Below are positions 10,957 through 22,529 of a DNA stretch of 64,000 nucleotides, one piece after another. The stretch's first letter is position 1, and every line of letters starts with the position of its first letter. The notes under the pieces were generated by a model. That model did not search any database and was not told where the DNA came from. It saw only the letters and a program-made list of their open reading frames with translations. This stretch comes from Larimichthys crocea (Eukaryota > Chordata > Actinopteri > Sciaenidae): NCBI RefSeq assembly GCF_000972845.2, contig NC_040017.1, forward strand, positions 27,918,061 to 27,982,060. The letters run 5' to 3'. The position numbers and the translations under genes are program-made.

Positions 10957-10998
<42 letters not shown>
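10957..10998 (+). repeat. (GT)n microsatellite
   Basis: GT array of about 42 bp. Its counterpart in segment B lies at about 18156-18265. Confidence 0.97.
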
Positions 10999-10999
<1 letters not shown>

Positions 11000-11706
11000 G
11001 GGGTCTCCCATTGTGACTTGCAGTTTTTTCTTGTGACAGAAGAAAAGTTGAATTTAGCTCAGAAAGAGACGATGCAGAGCACGGAGGCGGTCTGCGTCTA
11101 TAAATACAAGATAATATTCATAATTATACAACGTGCCAAGTAAACTTCAGCCAGATGCAACGAGGCCAAAGGAAACTCAGGACATCCAAAATGTCCCCAG
11201 AAAAAGTCTCTCTTGCAAGGAACTTTGGGAAATGTAGTGTCAGCTGGCCACACTTTATTAAGTCAATGAAACCACCTGATCACAAAGTATGCAGCTCACT
11301 GTGTTTGATTAATGCAGCTCACTGTGTTTGATTAATGCTCGTTAACCATCTGGACTCTTCTTTAACTGTCTCGTGTTGCCTTCACTGCCTTCCTCCTGCA
11401 AACATCTCGCTCCTGCTGTGAGTTCACATCCACACAGCAGCTGAATAATGAGAGGCCGAGCAGCTCGGAGCCAGGAGGTTTGAGCTTTGAAGAGAGGAGA
11501 AATCAAAAACAGAAGTCCAAGGTGAGGCGAAGGGAAGAAGAGGATGAGGAGAGGAGGAGAGGAGAACAAACGAGAGGAGAGGAGGAGAGGAGGAGTCAGC
11601 AGAGGACGGAGTATTAGTGTCCTGTTGGGAGGATCAGCTTGGTGCTCCTTTGATGTCTGCAGCCAGAATACACACACACACCTGTACACAGTAACACACA
11701 GTAACA

Positions 11707-11716
11707 NNNNNNNNNN
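11707..11716. other. Assembly gap (10 N)
   Basis: A run of exactly ten N between two stretches that repeat each other. A fixed-length placeholder of this kind marks a join of unknown size, not a measured gap. Confidence 0.99.
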
Positions 11717-12832
11717 TAGGGAGGATGACGAGGAGCTGGAAAACGGAGAGATGCGAAGAGCAAGGACGATGGGCGAGGGATGGAATGAGGGATGGAATGA
11801 GGAGAGGAGAATAAAAGGAGGAGCATACTAGGAGGAATAGAAGGAGAGGTAGGAGGGACGGAGGCGTGACGGGGACGTTGTCCGCATGAAGCTTCAGTCG
11901 TTCATTATAAAGAAGGAATTTAATATTATTACTGTCCTTCAGGGATCAGTCTTAAGGTTTGTCTTAGAGACTGGGCCTTCGTCCTGTTTGAATCTGACAC
12001 CGGAGGAGGAGGAGGGACTGGTGGGTTGTGTGTGGGTGTGTGTGTGTGTGTGTCGTTTGATAAACAGTGGGCCACTTCATTGTGCTTCTCAAGTGTATAT
12101 TATTTTTGGATGGTTGTGTTGTGTTAACCACCAAATGGAATGTGTGCACTAGTGTGTGTTGTGGTGTGTGGGTGTGGTGGTGTGTGTACGGCAGGCAGGG
12201 GTGGTTAGGTCATCTCAGCGGTCAGCTCACAGGGGTGGGGAAAAAAAAGGCCACAGCAGGTCACAGCAGTCTAGCCGTCCCACACACCACACACCACACC
12301 ACACCACACAGACACACACCCCGCTACGTCACACAACACACACACACACACACCACACACACACACACACACACCACACACACACACACCACTTATTACA
12401 TATCCATATACAAATATAGATGGCTGCTGTGAGCAGGCAGATGGGACTGAAGCTTGCTCACTGCTGACAACAAAAACCAAATTAACCATTTGCAGTGTGT
12501 GGTGTGTGTGTGTCTGTGTGTGTGTGTGCTGTGTGTGTGTGTGTGTGTGTTGTGTGTGCTGTTTGGGCATGTTTGTGTGTGTGGGCAAGATGTGTGTTGT
12601 GTGTGTGTTCCACCTGTTCAGCGTTCAGTATGGAAACTATAAATAAAGTTCAGGGGTGTTGTTCACAGAGCGAGAGCTGGAGGCCCAAAAAAACCCCGTC
12701 GTCTGGATGTCACACACACACACACACACACTGACTTAATAATATTTCAATACAAACAATCAAAGAATATATCTATATTTAATATTATAACATACTATAT
12801 GTTTACTAGTGTGTAACTGTATACTCACTGCT

Positions 12833-13455
12833 GGTTCAGAGGTTCTGTTGCTTTCACTGTTAGGATCTGGACACTGCCGTTCAGAGTTCTTTGCGTGTTT
12901 TCACTGTTAGACTGGGACACTGTGGCTCAGAGGTTCGTTTGCTGTGTTCACTGTTGACGGACACTGACCGGTCAGATGGTTCTGTCGCGTTGTGTTCATG
13001 TTAGACTGGCAACTGCCGGGTTCAGAGGTCTGCGCTGTGCTTCACCTGTTAGACCTGGACGCTGCCGGTTCCCTGCGTTTTTCAGGAGTTTCTCTGCGCT
13101 TGTTTCACTGTTTCGCCTGGACGTGCCGGTTCAGAGGTGTTTCTGTCGCGTGTTCACTGTTAGGCCGGACGCTTGACGGTTTTCAGAGGTTTCTGTCGCC
13201 GTTTCACTGTTAGACCGGACGCTTCGGTTCAGAGGTTTGTCGCCGTGTTCACTGCTTAATCGACCGGACGCTGCGCGTCAGAGGCTCTGTCGCCCGTGTT
13301 CCTGATAGGACGGACGCTGCCGGTTTTCAGAGGTTAGGTTGGTTCTTGTCGCCGTGGTTCTCACTGTTAGACCGGCCGCTGCCGGTTCAGCGGTTCTGGC
13401 TCCGTGTTTTCACTGTTATGTTTAGACCCGGACGCTTGCTGGTTCGGTGGTTGCG
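12833..13455 (+). repeat. 47-bp minisatellite, segment B copy (about 13 noisy units)
   Basis: Repeated GTTCAGAGG...CTGTCGC...CACTGTTAGAC..GGACGCTGCCG units with frequent indels. The equivalent place in segment A holds only about 2.5 units, so the two assembled versions disagree strongly on copy number. Confidence 0.85.
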
Positions 13456-14679
13456 TTCGGTCACTGTAGCATAGGGGCACAGATTTCCCGTCAGCATTGT
13501 AGCAGTTTTGTTAACAGTGTCATTTCATGCTGCGTCATCGGGTATTTGATCTGGTTCTGACACCTGTTTTAGTGTTGATGGTTTAATTTTAACACTTCTA
13601 CAGACAGCTATTTCTCACATTTCCCGACGTTGAATAATTTCCGACGTTGAGGGCCAGCAGCATGAAACTCTTTAAATTCAGACATGGTCTGAAACCTGAG
13701 ATAAAAGCCGGACAGATATCTGAAGGCCGAGTCAACAACAAGGTCACAAAAAACATCCAAAACATCAGAGAGAGGCTGCGTCCCGAGGGGGAGGGGGGAG
13801 TGAGTAAAGCGGAGAGGAGAGGGACGAAGAGGCGAAAATGCGAAAATAAGAAATGTGTTTTGTGAAAGCCTTGAGATGCAGTGATGCAGCAGTATGAGAT
13901 GTGTTTGCAGCTTCGCTATGAAAACAACCACAACCAAACGTAAAACTGATTTATTTTCTCTGATTAAGAAAAACTCTGTCTGTGGTTTCGAAGCTGTTTA
14001 AAACAAGTTTACTGTATTGATCCGCAGGTGCTTCTGCTGTCCACATGTTCAAACATTCGCGCTTAAAAGCCTCCAACGTTGAACAAAGATTAAAAAAAGC
14101 CGATAAACTCACTGTGGAAACAATCTGCTCTGCACACAGCTATGTACCAATAATTAAAAAGTTTACAGTTTAATTAAATGAATTGTCTCCCAGCATTGAG
14201 TCGGAGGATTCAGAGTTTTAGTCCTCTGTAGGACTGGAGGTGTGTTGTGGCTGCACGAGGAGCAGCTCTCAGGTTTAATCTGGTGTAATTTACATCCAGG
14301 AACGAACTCAACACTTTCACGCTTCATGTGGTTTAAAAAAAAGTCTTCAAGGCTTCGGTAGCTGAATTTACAAAGACGCCCGCCCCGAAGATTCACTGGA
14401 CACGCGTGTTCATGCTATGTCACTGCTGACGGAGGCGGAGAGCGGCCACGTGCATTATGGGTTTGGTGTGTACTGTGAACCTCTTATTAAACATTCGTTG
14501 AATGCTGTGGACTTACCTTTTATATTAGACACATATTTGATTTTAGATTTTAACGTGTACAGTATCACTTCAGGTATTATACATCCTTTGTAAAAGGAAA
14601 TAAAAAGAAATAATAAAGACTATGGGGACCTGTTGGATTCACAGTTCTCAGGACTGAGCCAGGCTCGCTGTTAAGCTGG

Positions 14680-14752
14680 TCCCATGTGGTCTGTGGTTCG
14701 GATTCTGGTTTTTCACCCAGGCGGGTCTGGGTTCAATTTCCCAATATGGGAA
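14680..14752 (+). pseudogene. tRNA-Glu(UUC), error-rich copy of 7822-7893
   Basis: Same tRNA in segment B. Single-base losses in the D-arm (CTGTGGTTCGGAT) and around the anticodon stem, plus changes in the T-loop (GGTTCAATTTCC), make it unfoldable as written. The anticodon stem reads CTGG here against CTAG in segment A. Given the read-error pattern around it, this should not be counted as a second tRNA gene. Confidence 0.7.
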
Positions 14753-15479
14753 CGCTGCTACTCTGGTAATTCATCCGTCCGGTTAACACTTGATTTGTGG
14801 AACCTGACAAACAAAACAGGTATTTTGCTGTGACGACCCCAAAACCACACGGACACCATGTGTTCTGATCAGTATCTGCAGTTCCCTTCACATTTTGGCT
14901 TAAAAACTTTGAATTAGAGCCATTTTAAACATTTTGTGGGAACCTGTTAAAGCTTTCAAATTGTGCACGCACACAAAGCCAGTTTGTATTTTTTACTGTC
15001 AGTCGACATCGTGCGGCCGGTCAGACTTCCTGTATCATCGTTTAACAAACCGTTCACGGTGTTCAGACTCTTCGTTCTATAGAGCTGGACTGTGTTTCCT
15101 CACCTGTCCTCTCGCGGTCCTCACTGTGCTCACGTTTCCACCTGATGCCCAACCGCCCACCTGTGCACCTTGCATCAGTCCGTCAGGTTTATATCCAGTG
15201 CCTCCACAGACACTGCTCTGAGCAAAGTCTTTCTTCCCGTGGAGACAACATCCCCCTGACAGTGATGGCGAGGAGAGAGGGTGTGTGTGTGTGGGGTGGT
15301 ATGTATGTATATCTATTATACACTATAGACAAACACACATACATGAAAGACTATACAGGTTAAGTTCCAAAATCAAAATCAGGATGGGTGAAAAAACTAT
15401 TTTAGGACTTGTTTTAGCGTGTCGTCTCATATGTTTGCATGTCAGTGCGAGGCCCCCGTCTGCCGTTGTCTGAAACAGT

Positions 15480-15720
15480 TTTGTCCTCAGCTTCTCCTCT
15501 TATTCCATGGGGGATATCCAAAAACACTCCCAGAACAGATTGGTGATGTTTCCCTTCAGCGTGTCCCGATCTGACCCCGGGGGGTTCTTGCTCCTCCCTG
15601 TAGGGTCGAGCCCGGGGACATCTCCATTGGGAGGCCCCTACCGGTGCTCGGATCACCTCGGCCGGCTTCTGTCGGCGTGCAGGAGCAGCGGCTCACAATG
15701 AGGGGTCCTCGTGCATTGTC
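15480..15720 (-). mobile_element. RTE/Rex3-type LINE fragment, segment B copy
   Basis: Repeats the fragment at 8556-8790 with added indels. It carries no independent information if segment B is a duplicated contig end. Confidence 0.5.
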
Positions 15721-16287
15721 AGGTCCTCCGGAGCCTCCTCAGAGGGACAAATGCTTTCACTCTTTAATTCAAACCTCCGTGTTCGTCCGATCGATTTGTC
15801 TGAACATGAACACTTCACTGTTGCTGTGCTCACAGCCGGAGAATCCCCTCGGCTGCGTCTTCAACACAACATGCTTCATGTTTCCTTCTCAACAATGGTT
15901 GGAAAAAAACTCATAAGGACGAGAATCACATTACATCGCCCAGCCGTTTATTTTGAAAATGAGTGACAACTAAAGCGAGGTCAAAGTTTCATGTTAGACC
16001 GTACTGTAAACTGTGGAGAAACATCTGATTATTATTCGTGGAAGGCTTCAGACGGCTCTGCGTGCTTTCATCCTCGTCTGATCTGTGAACATGTGTGTTT
16101 ACCATGCGGCACGTCTGAGCTTTCACTGGCCACGCTCCTCTGGATTTGTTCATGTCTCCTGGAATCTTGACATTTTGACATGTTCCCTGGACTTTTCATA
16201 CGATAAGTAACAGACGAGGCGTTTTGACTTTTGTATCTTTCAAACGAGGGAGAGAGTTTGATCAGATCCTGCCTGTTGAAATAAGGT

Positions 16288-16985
16288 ACAGCACAAACAA
16301 CAACACAGCAACAACAGCAACAACAACAGCAACGAAACACAAACAACAGCACAACACAGCAACAGCTTAGCAACAACAGCAACAGCGAAACAACACAACA
16401 AAACACAGCCACAACAACAGCAAAACAGGCAACAGCACACAACAGGCAGACAACAACAGCAACAGCAACAACAGCACACAGCAACAACAACCGCAAAACA
16501 CACACACAGCAACAACAAGCAACAGGCCAACAACAACAACAGCACAGCTACAACAGCAACAACAAAAACAAACAACAACACAGGACAACACCAACAGCAA
16601 GCTGCAACAACAACAACAACAACAACAACAACATGAACAACAACAAGCAGCTGCAACAAACAACAACAACAACAACAACAACAAACACAACAACAACAAC
16701 ACAACAACAGCCAGCAGCAGCAGCAGCAGCACAACAGCAACAACACAACAACACCAACACAACAACACACAGCACAGAGAACAACACAACAAGCCAAACA
16801 GCAGCAACAAAACAGCACCACAACAACAGCAAAGCACAACAGCAACAACAACAGCAACAACAGCACAACAACAGCCACAGCAACAACAACAAGCAAGCCA
16901 CAAGCAGCAACAACAGCAACAGGAAAACAACACAACAGCCAACAGCAGCTACAACAGCAGCACAAGCACAACGAAAACAACAGAA
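16288..16985 (+). repeat. (CAA/CAG)n array, segment B copy
   Basis: About 700 bp of CAA/CAG-like triplets with many single-base losses (ACAACAC, GCACAAC), giving mixed Thr/Asn/Gln and Cys/Val/Leu false frames. It is roughly twice the length of the clean array in segment A. Confidence 0.9.
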
Positions 16986-17234
16986 CAAAGTGAGTCCACA
17001 CCTGATCCGCCTTCACAGGCTGAGCTGAATTCGAGTAATTCTTCATTCTGAACAAAAGTGGAACAAGAATCCAAGCAGACGAGCAGCAGACACTGTAAAC
17101 GTTTAATTTTTAGAAACAGGTTGAATAAGTTGATTAACATCGTTATTTAAAGGAAGTGAACGTGTGAAGTTTTAGTTTACAAGTCTACGACGTTCGTTTC
17201 TGTTTACCCATGTCTGATCGAAGGACCTGGCAAG

Positions 17235-17345
17235 ACCCTTGAGACTAAGACAAGACCAAGACTATGGAGGTCGAGACTAAGCAATCAAGATTGAGGGGTC
17301 GAGACTGCGACAAGACCAAGACTGATGCCTGAACTAAGACAGTCA
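17235..17345 (+). repeat. 33-bp minisatellite, segment B copy
   Basis: Two to three damaged units of the GAGACTAAGACAAGACCAAG repeat. Confidence 0.75.
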
Positions 17346-17456
17346 GCACAGTCGTCTGTCTGTGCTGGTGCTTCGACATGTAAAAGACGTCCACACACTG
17401 AAAATCAATCTTCATCCACTTTATCACTGAATACTTGTTTTCATTGTCGGAGCTGA

Positions 17457-17600
17457 TCATGTGATATCTGTCACATCTGTGATCATGTGATCATGTGATC
17501 ATGTGGTCATGTTGGTTCATGTGATCATGTGATCATGTGGTCATGTGGATCATGTGATCATGTGATCATGTGGTCATGCTGGTCATGTGATCAGTGAGTG
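17457..17600 (+). repeat. 8-bp TGATCATG minisatellite, segment B copy
   Basis: Matches 10272-10420 with a few inserted bases. Confidence 0.85.
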
Positions 17601-17696
17601 TCGTATTCTGTGTCATGTCTGACTGTCATGTCAGGCTAGTGTCAATCTTCAGTTAGACTCACTGTCACTGCTGAGAGAGAGTGTTCCCTTCAAGCT

Positions 17697-17713
17697 GTGT
17701 GGTGTGTGTGTGT

Positions 17714-17747
<34 letters not shown>

Positions 17748-17753
17748 GTGTGT

Positions 17754-17786
<33 letters not shown>

Positions 17787-17788
17787 TT
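17697..17788 (+). repeat. (GT)n microsatellite, segment B copy
   Basis: GT array with scattered GG and TT interruptions. Confidence 0.9.
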
Positions 17789-17997
17789 GAAAGGTGTCAG
17801 CTCTGTTGATGTGGACACTCCTCATTGTTTCCTCTGGGAGTCTGAGCGAAGTGCTAACCTCTGTCTTTTCTTCTTCTTTTCTTCTGCCACCATGCACAAT
17901 CTCTCTCTCTTCTCTCTCTCTACAGTCAATCGTCTTTATTTTCCCGCTCCCCTTCGTTTGATGAGTCTTATCAAGACCTATTAGGGTGCTAGAGCAA

Positions 17998-18073
17998 ACA
18001 CACCACCACACACACACACACACACACACAAAACAACACCACCACACAACACACACACACACACACACACACA
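17998..18073 (+). repeat. (CA)n microsatellite, segment B copy
   Basis: CA array with CACCAC and AAACAAC interruptions. Confidence 0.9.
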
Positions 18074-18155
18074 TTGACATCTCCCAGCCAATCACAGAGC
18101 GCCCGGGGGTGGCTTGCTGTGGCTCAGTATACGAGAGAGTGAATCAACAGCAATT

Positions 18156-18188
18156 TGCTGTGTGGGTGTGGTGTGTGTGTGTGTGTGT

Positions 18189-18231
<43 letters not shown>

Positions 18232-18265
18232 TGTGTGTGTGTGTGGTGTGTGTGTGTGTGTGTGT
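18156..18265 (+). repeat. (GT)n microsatellite, segment B copy
   Basis: GT array of about 110 bp with GG breaks, against 42 clean bp in segment A. Confidence 0.9.
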
Positions 18266-18784
18266 TGGGGTCTCCCATTGTGACTTGCGTTTTTTTCTTG
18301 TGAGAGAAAGAAAGTTGAATTTAGCTCAGAGAAGACGATGCAGAGCACGGAGGCGGTCTGCGTCTATAATAACAAGATAATATTCATAATTAACAAACGT
18401 GCCAAAAAACTTCAGCCAGATGCAACGAGGCCAAAGGAAACTCAGGACATCCAAAATATCCCAAAAAGGCTCTCTTGCAAGGAACTTTGGGAAATGTAGT
18501 GTCAGCTGGCCACACTTTATTAAGTCAATGAACCACCTGATCACAGAGTATTGCCAGGCCACGTGTTTGATTAATGCAGCTATACTGTGTTTGATTAATG
18601 CTCGTTAACCATCTGGACTCTTCTTTAACTGTCTCGTGTTGCCTTCACTGCCTTCCTCCTGCAAACATCTCGCTCCTGCTGTGAGTTCACATCCACACAG
18701 CAGCTGAATAATGAGAGGCCGAGAGCTCGGAGCCAGGAGGTTTGAGCTTTGAAGAGAGGAGGAATCAAAAACAGAAGTCCAAGG

Positions 18785-18968
18785 TGAGAGGAGGAGAGGA
18801 GGAGAGGAGGAGAGGAGAACAAACGAGAGGCGAGGAGAGGAGGAGAGGAGAACAAACGAGAGGCGAGGAGAGGAGGAGAGGAGGAGAGGAGGAGAGTAGG
18901 ACAAACGAGAGGCGAGGAGAGGAGGAGAGGAGGACAAACGAGAGGCGAGGAGAGGAGGAGAGGAGGAG
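18785..18968 (+). repeat. GGAGA purine minisatellite with AACAAACGAGAGGCGAGG spacers
   Basis: Purine-rich units of GAGGAGAGGAGGAGAGGA, separated four times by a spacer containing ACAAACGAGAGG. Segment A has only one spacer copy (about 11560-11580), so this array is longer in segment B although the flanks are nearly identical. Confidence 0.9.
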
Positions 18969-19063
18969 TCAGCAGAGGATGGAGCATTAGTGTCGTGTTG
19001 GGAGGATCAGCCTGGTGCTCCTTTGATGTCTGCAGCCAGAATACACACACACACCTGTACGCG

Positions 19064-19170
19064 GGAACACACAGTAACACACAGTAACACACAGTAACAC
19101 ACGGTAACACACAGTAACACACAGTAACACAATAACACACAGTAACACACAGTGACACACAGTAACACAC
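19064..19170 (+). repeat. 12-bp minisatellite ACACACAGTAAC
   Basis: About eight units with minor variants (CGGTAAC, AGTGAC). Segment A ends inside the first two units of this array, just before the N gap, which supports the idea that the assembler stopped in this repeat. Confidence 0.9.
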
Positions 19171-19179
19171 ACCTATGCA

Positions 19180-20880
19180 TGATAACACACCTGCAGAGAG
19201 GCGACCTGTGGATTCGGAGCCAGCAGGGCGAGAAAACAGGGACACAAACAGGAAGTGAGAGAGCGCATTCCCACAGAGAGAGGAAGACAGGACGAGCAGC
19301 AGACAGGTGGTTTCAGGTGGAGCTGTCAGACCTGCATCCACCCGTCCTGTGTTTCAGTCCGGTTGGTTCAGCTCATCATCAGTGTTACTCTGATACAAGT
19401 TCAGAGTTTTCTAACCAAACAGAATAAATATGATTAGAGTCAGTGTTTCATTTTTTGGGTGCTCATGGTTGTGGCACTGAATCCTGATCAGTGACAGTGT
19501 GAAGATGTTGATCATCGAAGGACAGAGTGACGCTCTGTAAACTGCAATCAAAGAGCCAGGGACAAGTAAATGCAAGAAATCATTCCATTAATCTAAAACC
19601 TGATCCTGCATGCCCTCCAACTTGAAATCCCGTTGCGGGGCCGAGAGACCCCCAGTCTCCTCCTCCAGACATGTAACAGTGATTGTGGCCTGGGTGGAGG
19701 TGGTTCTACCCAGTTCCATAAAACATGTTCATGATGGTATCCAAGCGTCGGGGATGTCCACAGATTGATCACAGATCTGGTCGAGCCTCTTCCGAGCCTC
19801 AATCTGTGTCACACAAGATTCACAAGTTGGAGGCGAGAGAGTGATTTCTGATTAACTGTTTCTAAATCAGAGCGGGAAATGATTTCTGTGATTCTGGAGA
19901 TGGTTTTAAATCAAAGCCACAAAACAGTTTTTTGTACCAGGCTGTAAACATGTTTATTTCTCATTTTACCTAAACGCTGGATGATTCAGAAGGTGGCTCG
20001 AGCTTTTCTTGCTGGAAACATTCTTCTGGCTTCACCTTTACACACTTCACATCATGAATGTTAGGATCGTGTACGTTCGGACACATGATAGTGGGCGTCT
20101 AAAATCTCAGAACACAAAGAACCGACTGACACGGAGTAAGAAATCAACAAATAAAGCAGAAGGTACAGAGCGTGCAGACGACAGCGTTACAGCAGTGCGA
20201 ACTCACTCTGTCTCTGAGCAATAATCTTCTTACTTCCAGAAAAAAAACATTTCATCTTCCCGCCTGAGCACTTAAGGCGGTCATCAGTCAGACTCTCGAG
20301 AAAGTAAAAGAACAAACTCCTGTAGTCGTCTTCACGGAGACGCTTTGTCCTGCCAGGACCTCGTTATCGTCTTCAAACAGGGTTAGAAACCAACGCTGAC
20401 TCTGTTTGACTCACATCTACTCTGCACAGTATCAGTGTTACATAAGCAAATAAACACGTCATGTACAGTCACACGTAAAGAAATCCAACATTCACCAGCC
20501 GTCCCAGAATAACTTCCTCATCTGACTCGCTGTAGCCGGATGTTGGACGTTTTTTAATGACACATAATTACTGTAAAACTGCCTGAAATATTTCCAGAAG
20601 TTTTAAATCGCTCTAAAATGTGAAATTCTGATGATGTGGTGATTTTAGTATAAAATGTGCTCTTTGTGTGTCAGAGCCGAGCTGCTGTGGGCACAAAGAG
20701 AAGAGGAGAGACTCATGAATTAGCTTCAGATAAAGAAAGTTTGAACCAAAGAGCTGTGAATGTCGACTGTGATCAGTACGTGAATTATTAAACTGCCCCA
20801 GTTTGAACGCTGAACATTGTCCACAAAACCTATTTTGGTCCCTTAAAATAAACATATTATGCAATATTTAGAGTATTTCC
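19180..20880. other. Unique non-coding sequence
   Basis: No gene recognised. It contains one short fish dispersed-repeat piece (19927-19961, listed separately). Open frames such as 19152-19427 + and 20613-20864 - show nothing recognisable. Confidence 0.5.
19927..19961 (+). repeat. Dispersed repeat piece shared with 60427-60461
   Basis: Thirty-five bases including GTACCAGGCTGTAAACATG are identical to 60427-60461. Here only this core is kept; at 60 kb the similarity to a common teleost dispersed repeat extends further. Confidence 0.65.
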
Positions 20881-20883
20881 ACC

Positions 20884-21610
20884 ACGTTACCTAGGGATGG
20901 GAATTGATCAGATTTTTACGATTCCATTATCGATTCTGCTTAACGATTCGATTCTTTATCGATTCTCATTTGTGAAAAAAGGAGAACAAACAGTTTGATC
21001 AGCATCATCTAGAGGAGGCAGTGAACTGGATTGAGTACTAGTACAGCTGCCAGACTCTCTCTCTCGTCATGGTCATCTTCTAAATGTAATGCAGAAGGCA
21101 TTCGTTTAATGTGAACTGTTACAGCATGTTTTACAAAGCAGCACATGGTGCTAACATGGTAGGCAGTGTGTTATTTACCTTCTGTAGTAACCACAGAGGT
21201 CAGAGGTCATAGCCTGGCTGCTGCTGCTGCTGCTAGGCTGAGATTCATCTCCAGTCTGAAGCGTGTCAAAAACACGACATTCATTTCAAAATATTACATG
21301 TTGTGTGCGCAAATGTTTCTGCATGTTGGTCGTGTTCCCTCCCGACGCTGTTATCTCCACTTTGCAATGATTGCAAGTCGCCCTGTTGACGTCTGTTTTG
21401 GTCAAATGCAGCCGAACTTTGGAGCGTTTGAACCGAGTGGGTGACATTGTTACTACTGATTGCACTGCACGTGCCAAAGTTGCGTAAGTTACGTGGCGTA
21501 ATTTGTGCTTTCTGGAATCGATAAGAGAATCGTTAGATAAACTGCCAAACGATTCCATGGAATTGAAACACACCAAGAACCGGTTCTCGATTCCCATCCC
21601 TAACGATACC
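20884..21610 (-). mobile_element. hAT transposon remnant with terminal inverted repeats and 8-bp target duplication
   Basis: The element spans 20892-21602 (711 bp). It starts with TAGGGATGGGAATTGA and ends with the inverted form ATTCCCATCCCTA. It is flanked by ACGTTACC (20884-20891) and ACGATACC (21603-21610), an 8-bp target-site duplication with one mismatch, as hAT elements make. Subterminal ATCGATTC-type repeats follow each end. The only coding piece left is a BED zinc finger on the minus strand next to the right end; the catalytic hAT domain is missing. It therefore looks like an internally deleted, non-autonomous copy. Confidence 0.85.
21286..21444 (-). pseudogene. BED zinc-finger exon of a hAT (ZBED-like) transposase, truncated
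   Basis: Starting from an internal Met at about 21444, the minus strand encodes MSPTRFKRSKVRLHLTKT.. and then CNHCKVEI..NTTNMQKHLRTQH. The Cys-x2-Cys and His-x4-His ligands and the NT.NM..HL signature are those of the BED finger, the DNA-binding N-terminus of hAT transposases and ZBED proteins. The frame stops shortly after the finger. A possible splice donor (AG/GTAAAT) lies downstream near 21178-21183, but no catalytic exon follows inside the element. This is a relic, not a host gene. Confidence 0.75.
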
Positions 21611-22490
21611 TCGACATCAGGCAGAACTTTTTGAAAGGAAACTGACCGCTCTCCAAAGCGAGAACACGGGAGTTAGATCTGGTCCAGGCAAAGCAAACAG
21701 TGTTAAAACATCACATGGAAATAAATAATGAGACAAAAATAAAAGAATACAAATAAATATTTATGCATACAGTACTAAAAATTCAAAAAGACAACCTCAA
21801 AGGAAAGTTTTAAAACAGGTGAAGATACTGGTGATAAAAACAAAGATGAATCTTACTTATATAATAAATATATGCAGTCTGTATGAGAGCAGACTTTAAA
21901 CTGAACTGAAGGTCAGTAAATAAAGAAACTCCTCGTCGTGTAGAAAGATGGAACAGATGGAGATTATTTTTTTAATTCATCCATAAATCAAACATCACAG
22001 TGAAGATTACAGACTTTTCTTTAAGAAGCAACATTTTCAAAAGTTTTACGAGCTGTTTGACGAGTGCTCGTCTCCGTCCTCGTCCCAAAAGTTTCTTCTC
22101 TGTGGTTTCATTGACGGAAGTCTTGAAAACAGACAGCTTGCAGTTTATGACATTAGTAAAGTGAAAACGTCCTTTCAGTCGTCTCACGCCTGTCGGCGGC
22201 GCTTCACTTCTACAAACAGCTTTAAAGTGTGACAGCTGACGCCTTTACACCACGTTCATAGTGGATCATCTTTAAATAGGAACTTTGGAGTTAAGTTAAA
22301 CAGTGTGGAGCGTGGAGGCTTAATTGTCCCGTCTGTCTTTGATTGCACTTTTGCTGCTTTAATTGCCTTTTTGTCGACGTATTCCCCGAGCTGCTTTAAG
22401 TGCCCTTTGTCACTTTAAATGTCCTGTGCTGCTTTAAGTGCTCCGTGGAATAAAAAGGGCTTTTGTTAATCTCTGAGTAATGTTGCATGA

Positions 22491-22529
<39 letters not shown>

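Larger units (their letters stand above)
5534..11706 (+). repeat. Segment A of a tandem duplication, probably an unmerged contig end
   Basis: From GGGAGGATGACGAGGAGCTG near 5536 up to the N gap, the whole stretch recurs in the same order and orientation at 11717-19090. Matched landmarks include the tRNA-Glu (7822 and 14680), the RTE fragment (8556 and about 15480), the CAA/CAG array (9341 and 16288), the 33-bp and 8-bp minisatellites, the CT tract and the purine block. Segment A reads cleanly and ends exactly at the gap. This is best explained as the right end of one assembled contig that overlaps the left end of the next. Confidence 0.85.
11717..19090 (+). repeat. Segment B: low-accuracy second copy of segment A
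   Basis: Follows segment A landmark by landmark but with a small insertion or deletion about every 10-30 bp, often in homopolymers or dinucleotide runs. The error density drops to the right: 18,600-19,000 is nearly identical to 11,340-11,600 outside a GGAGA-type satellite. It then continues into sequence not present in A. This gradient is what the poorly covered start of a long-read contig would show. An ancient true duplication would show substitutions spread evenly instead. Confidence 0.85.

Noticed and set aside
16240..17055. 271-codon Cys/Val/Leu frame on the minus strand
   Set aside because: Opposite strand of the error-laden CAA/CAG array in segment B.
19590..19810. GC-rich stretch suspected to be another LINE fragment
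   Set aside because: No RT, endonuclease or 3'-end motif could be read on either strand.
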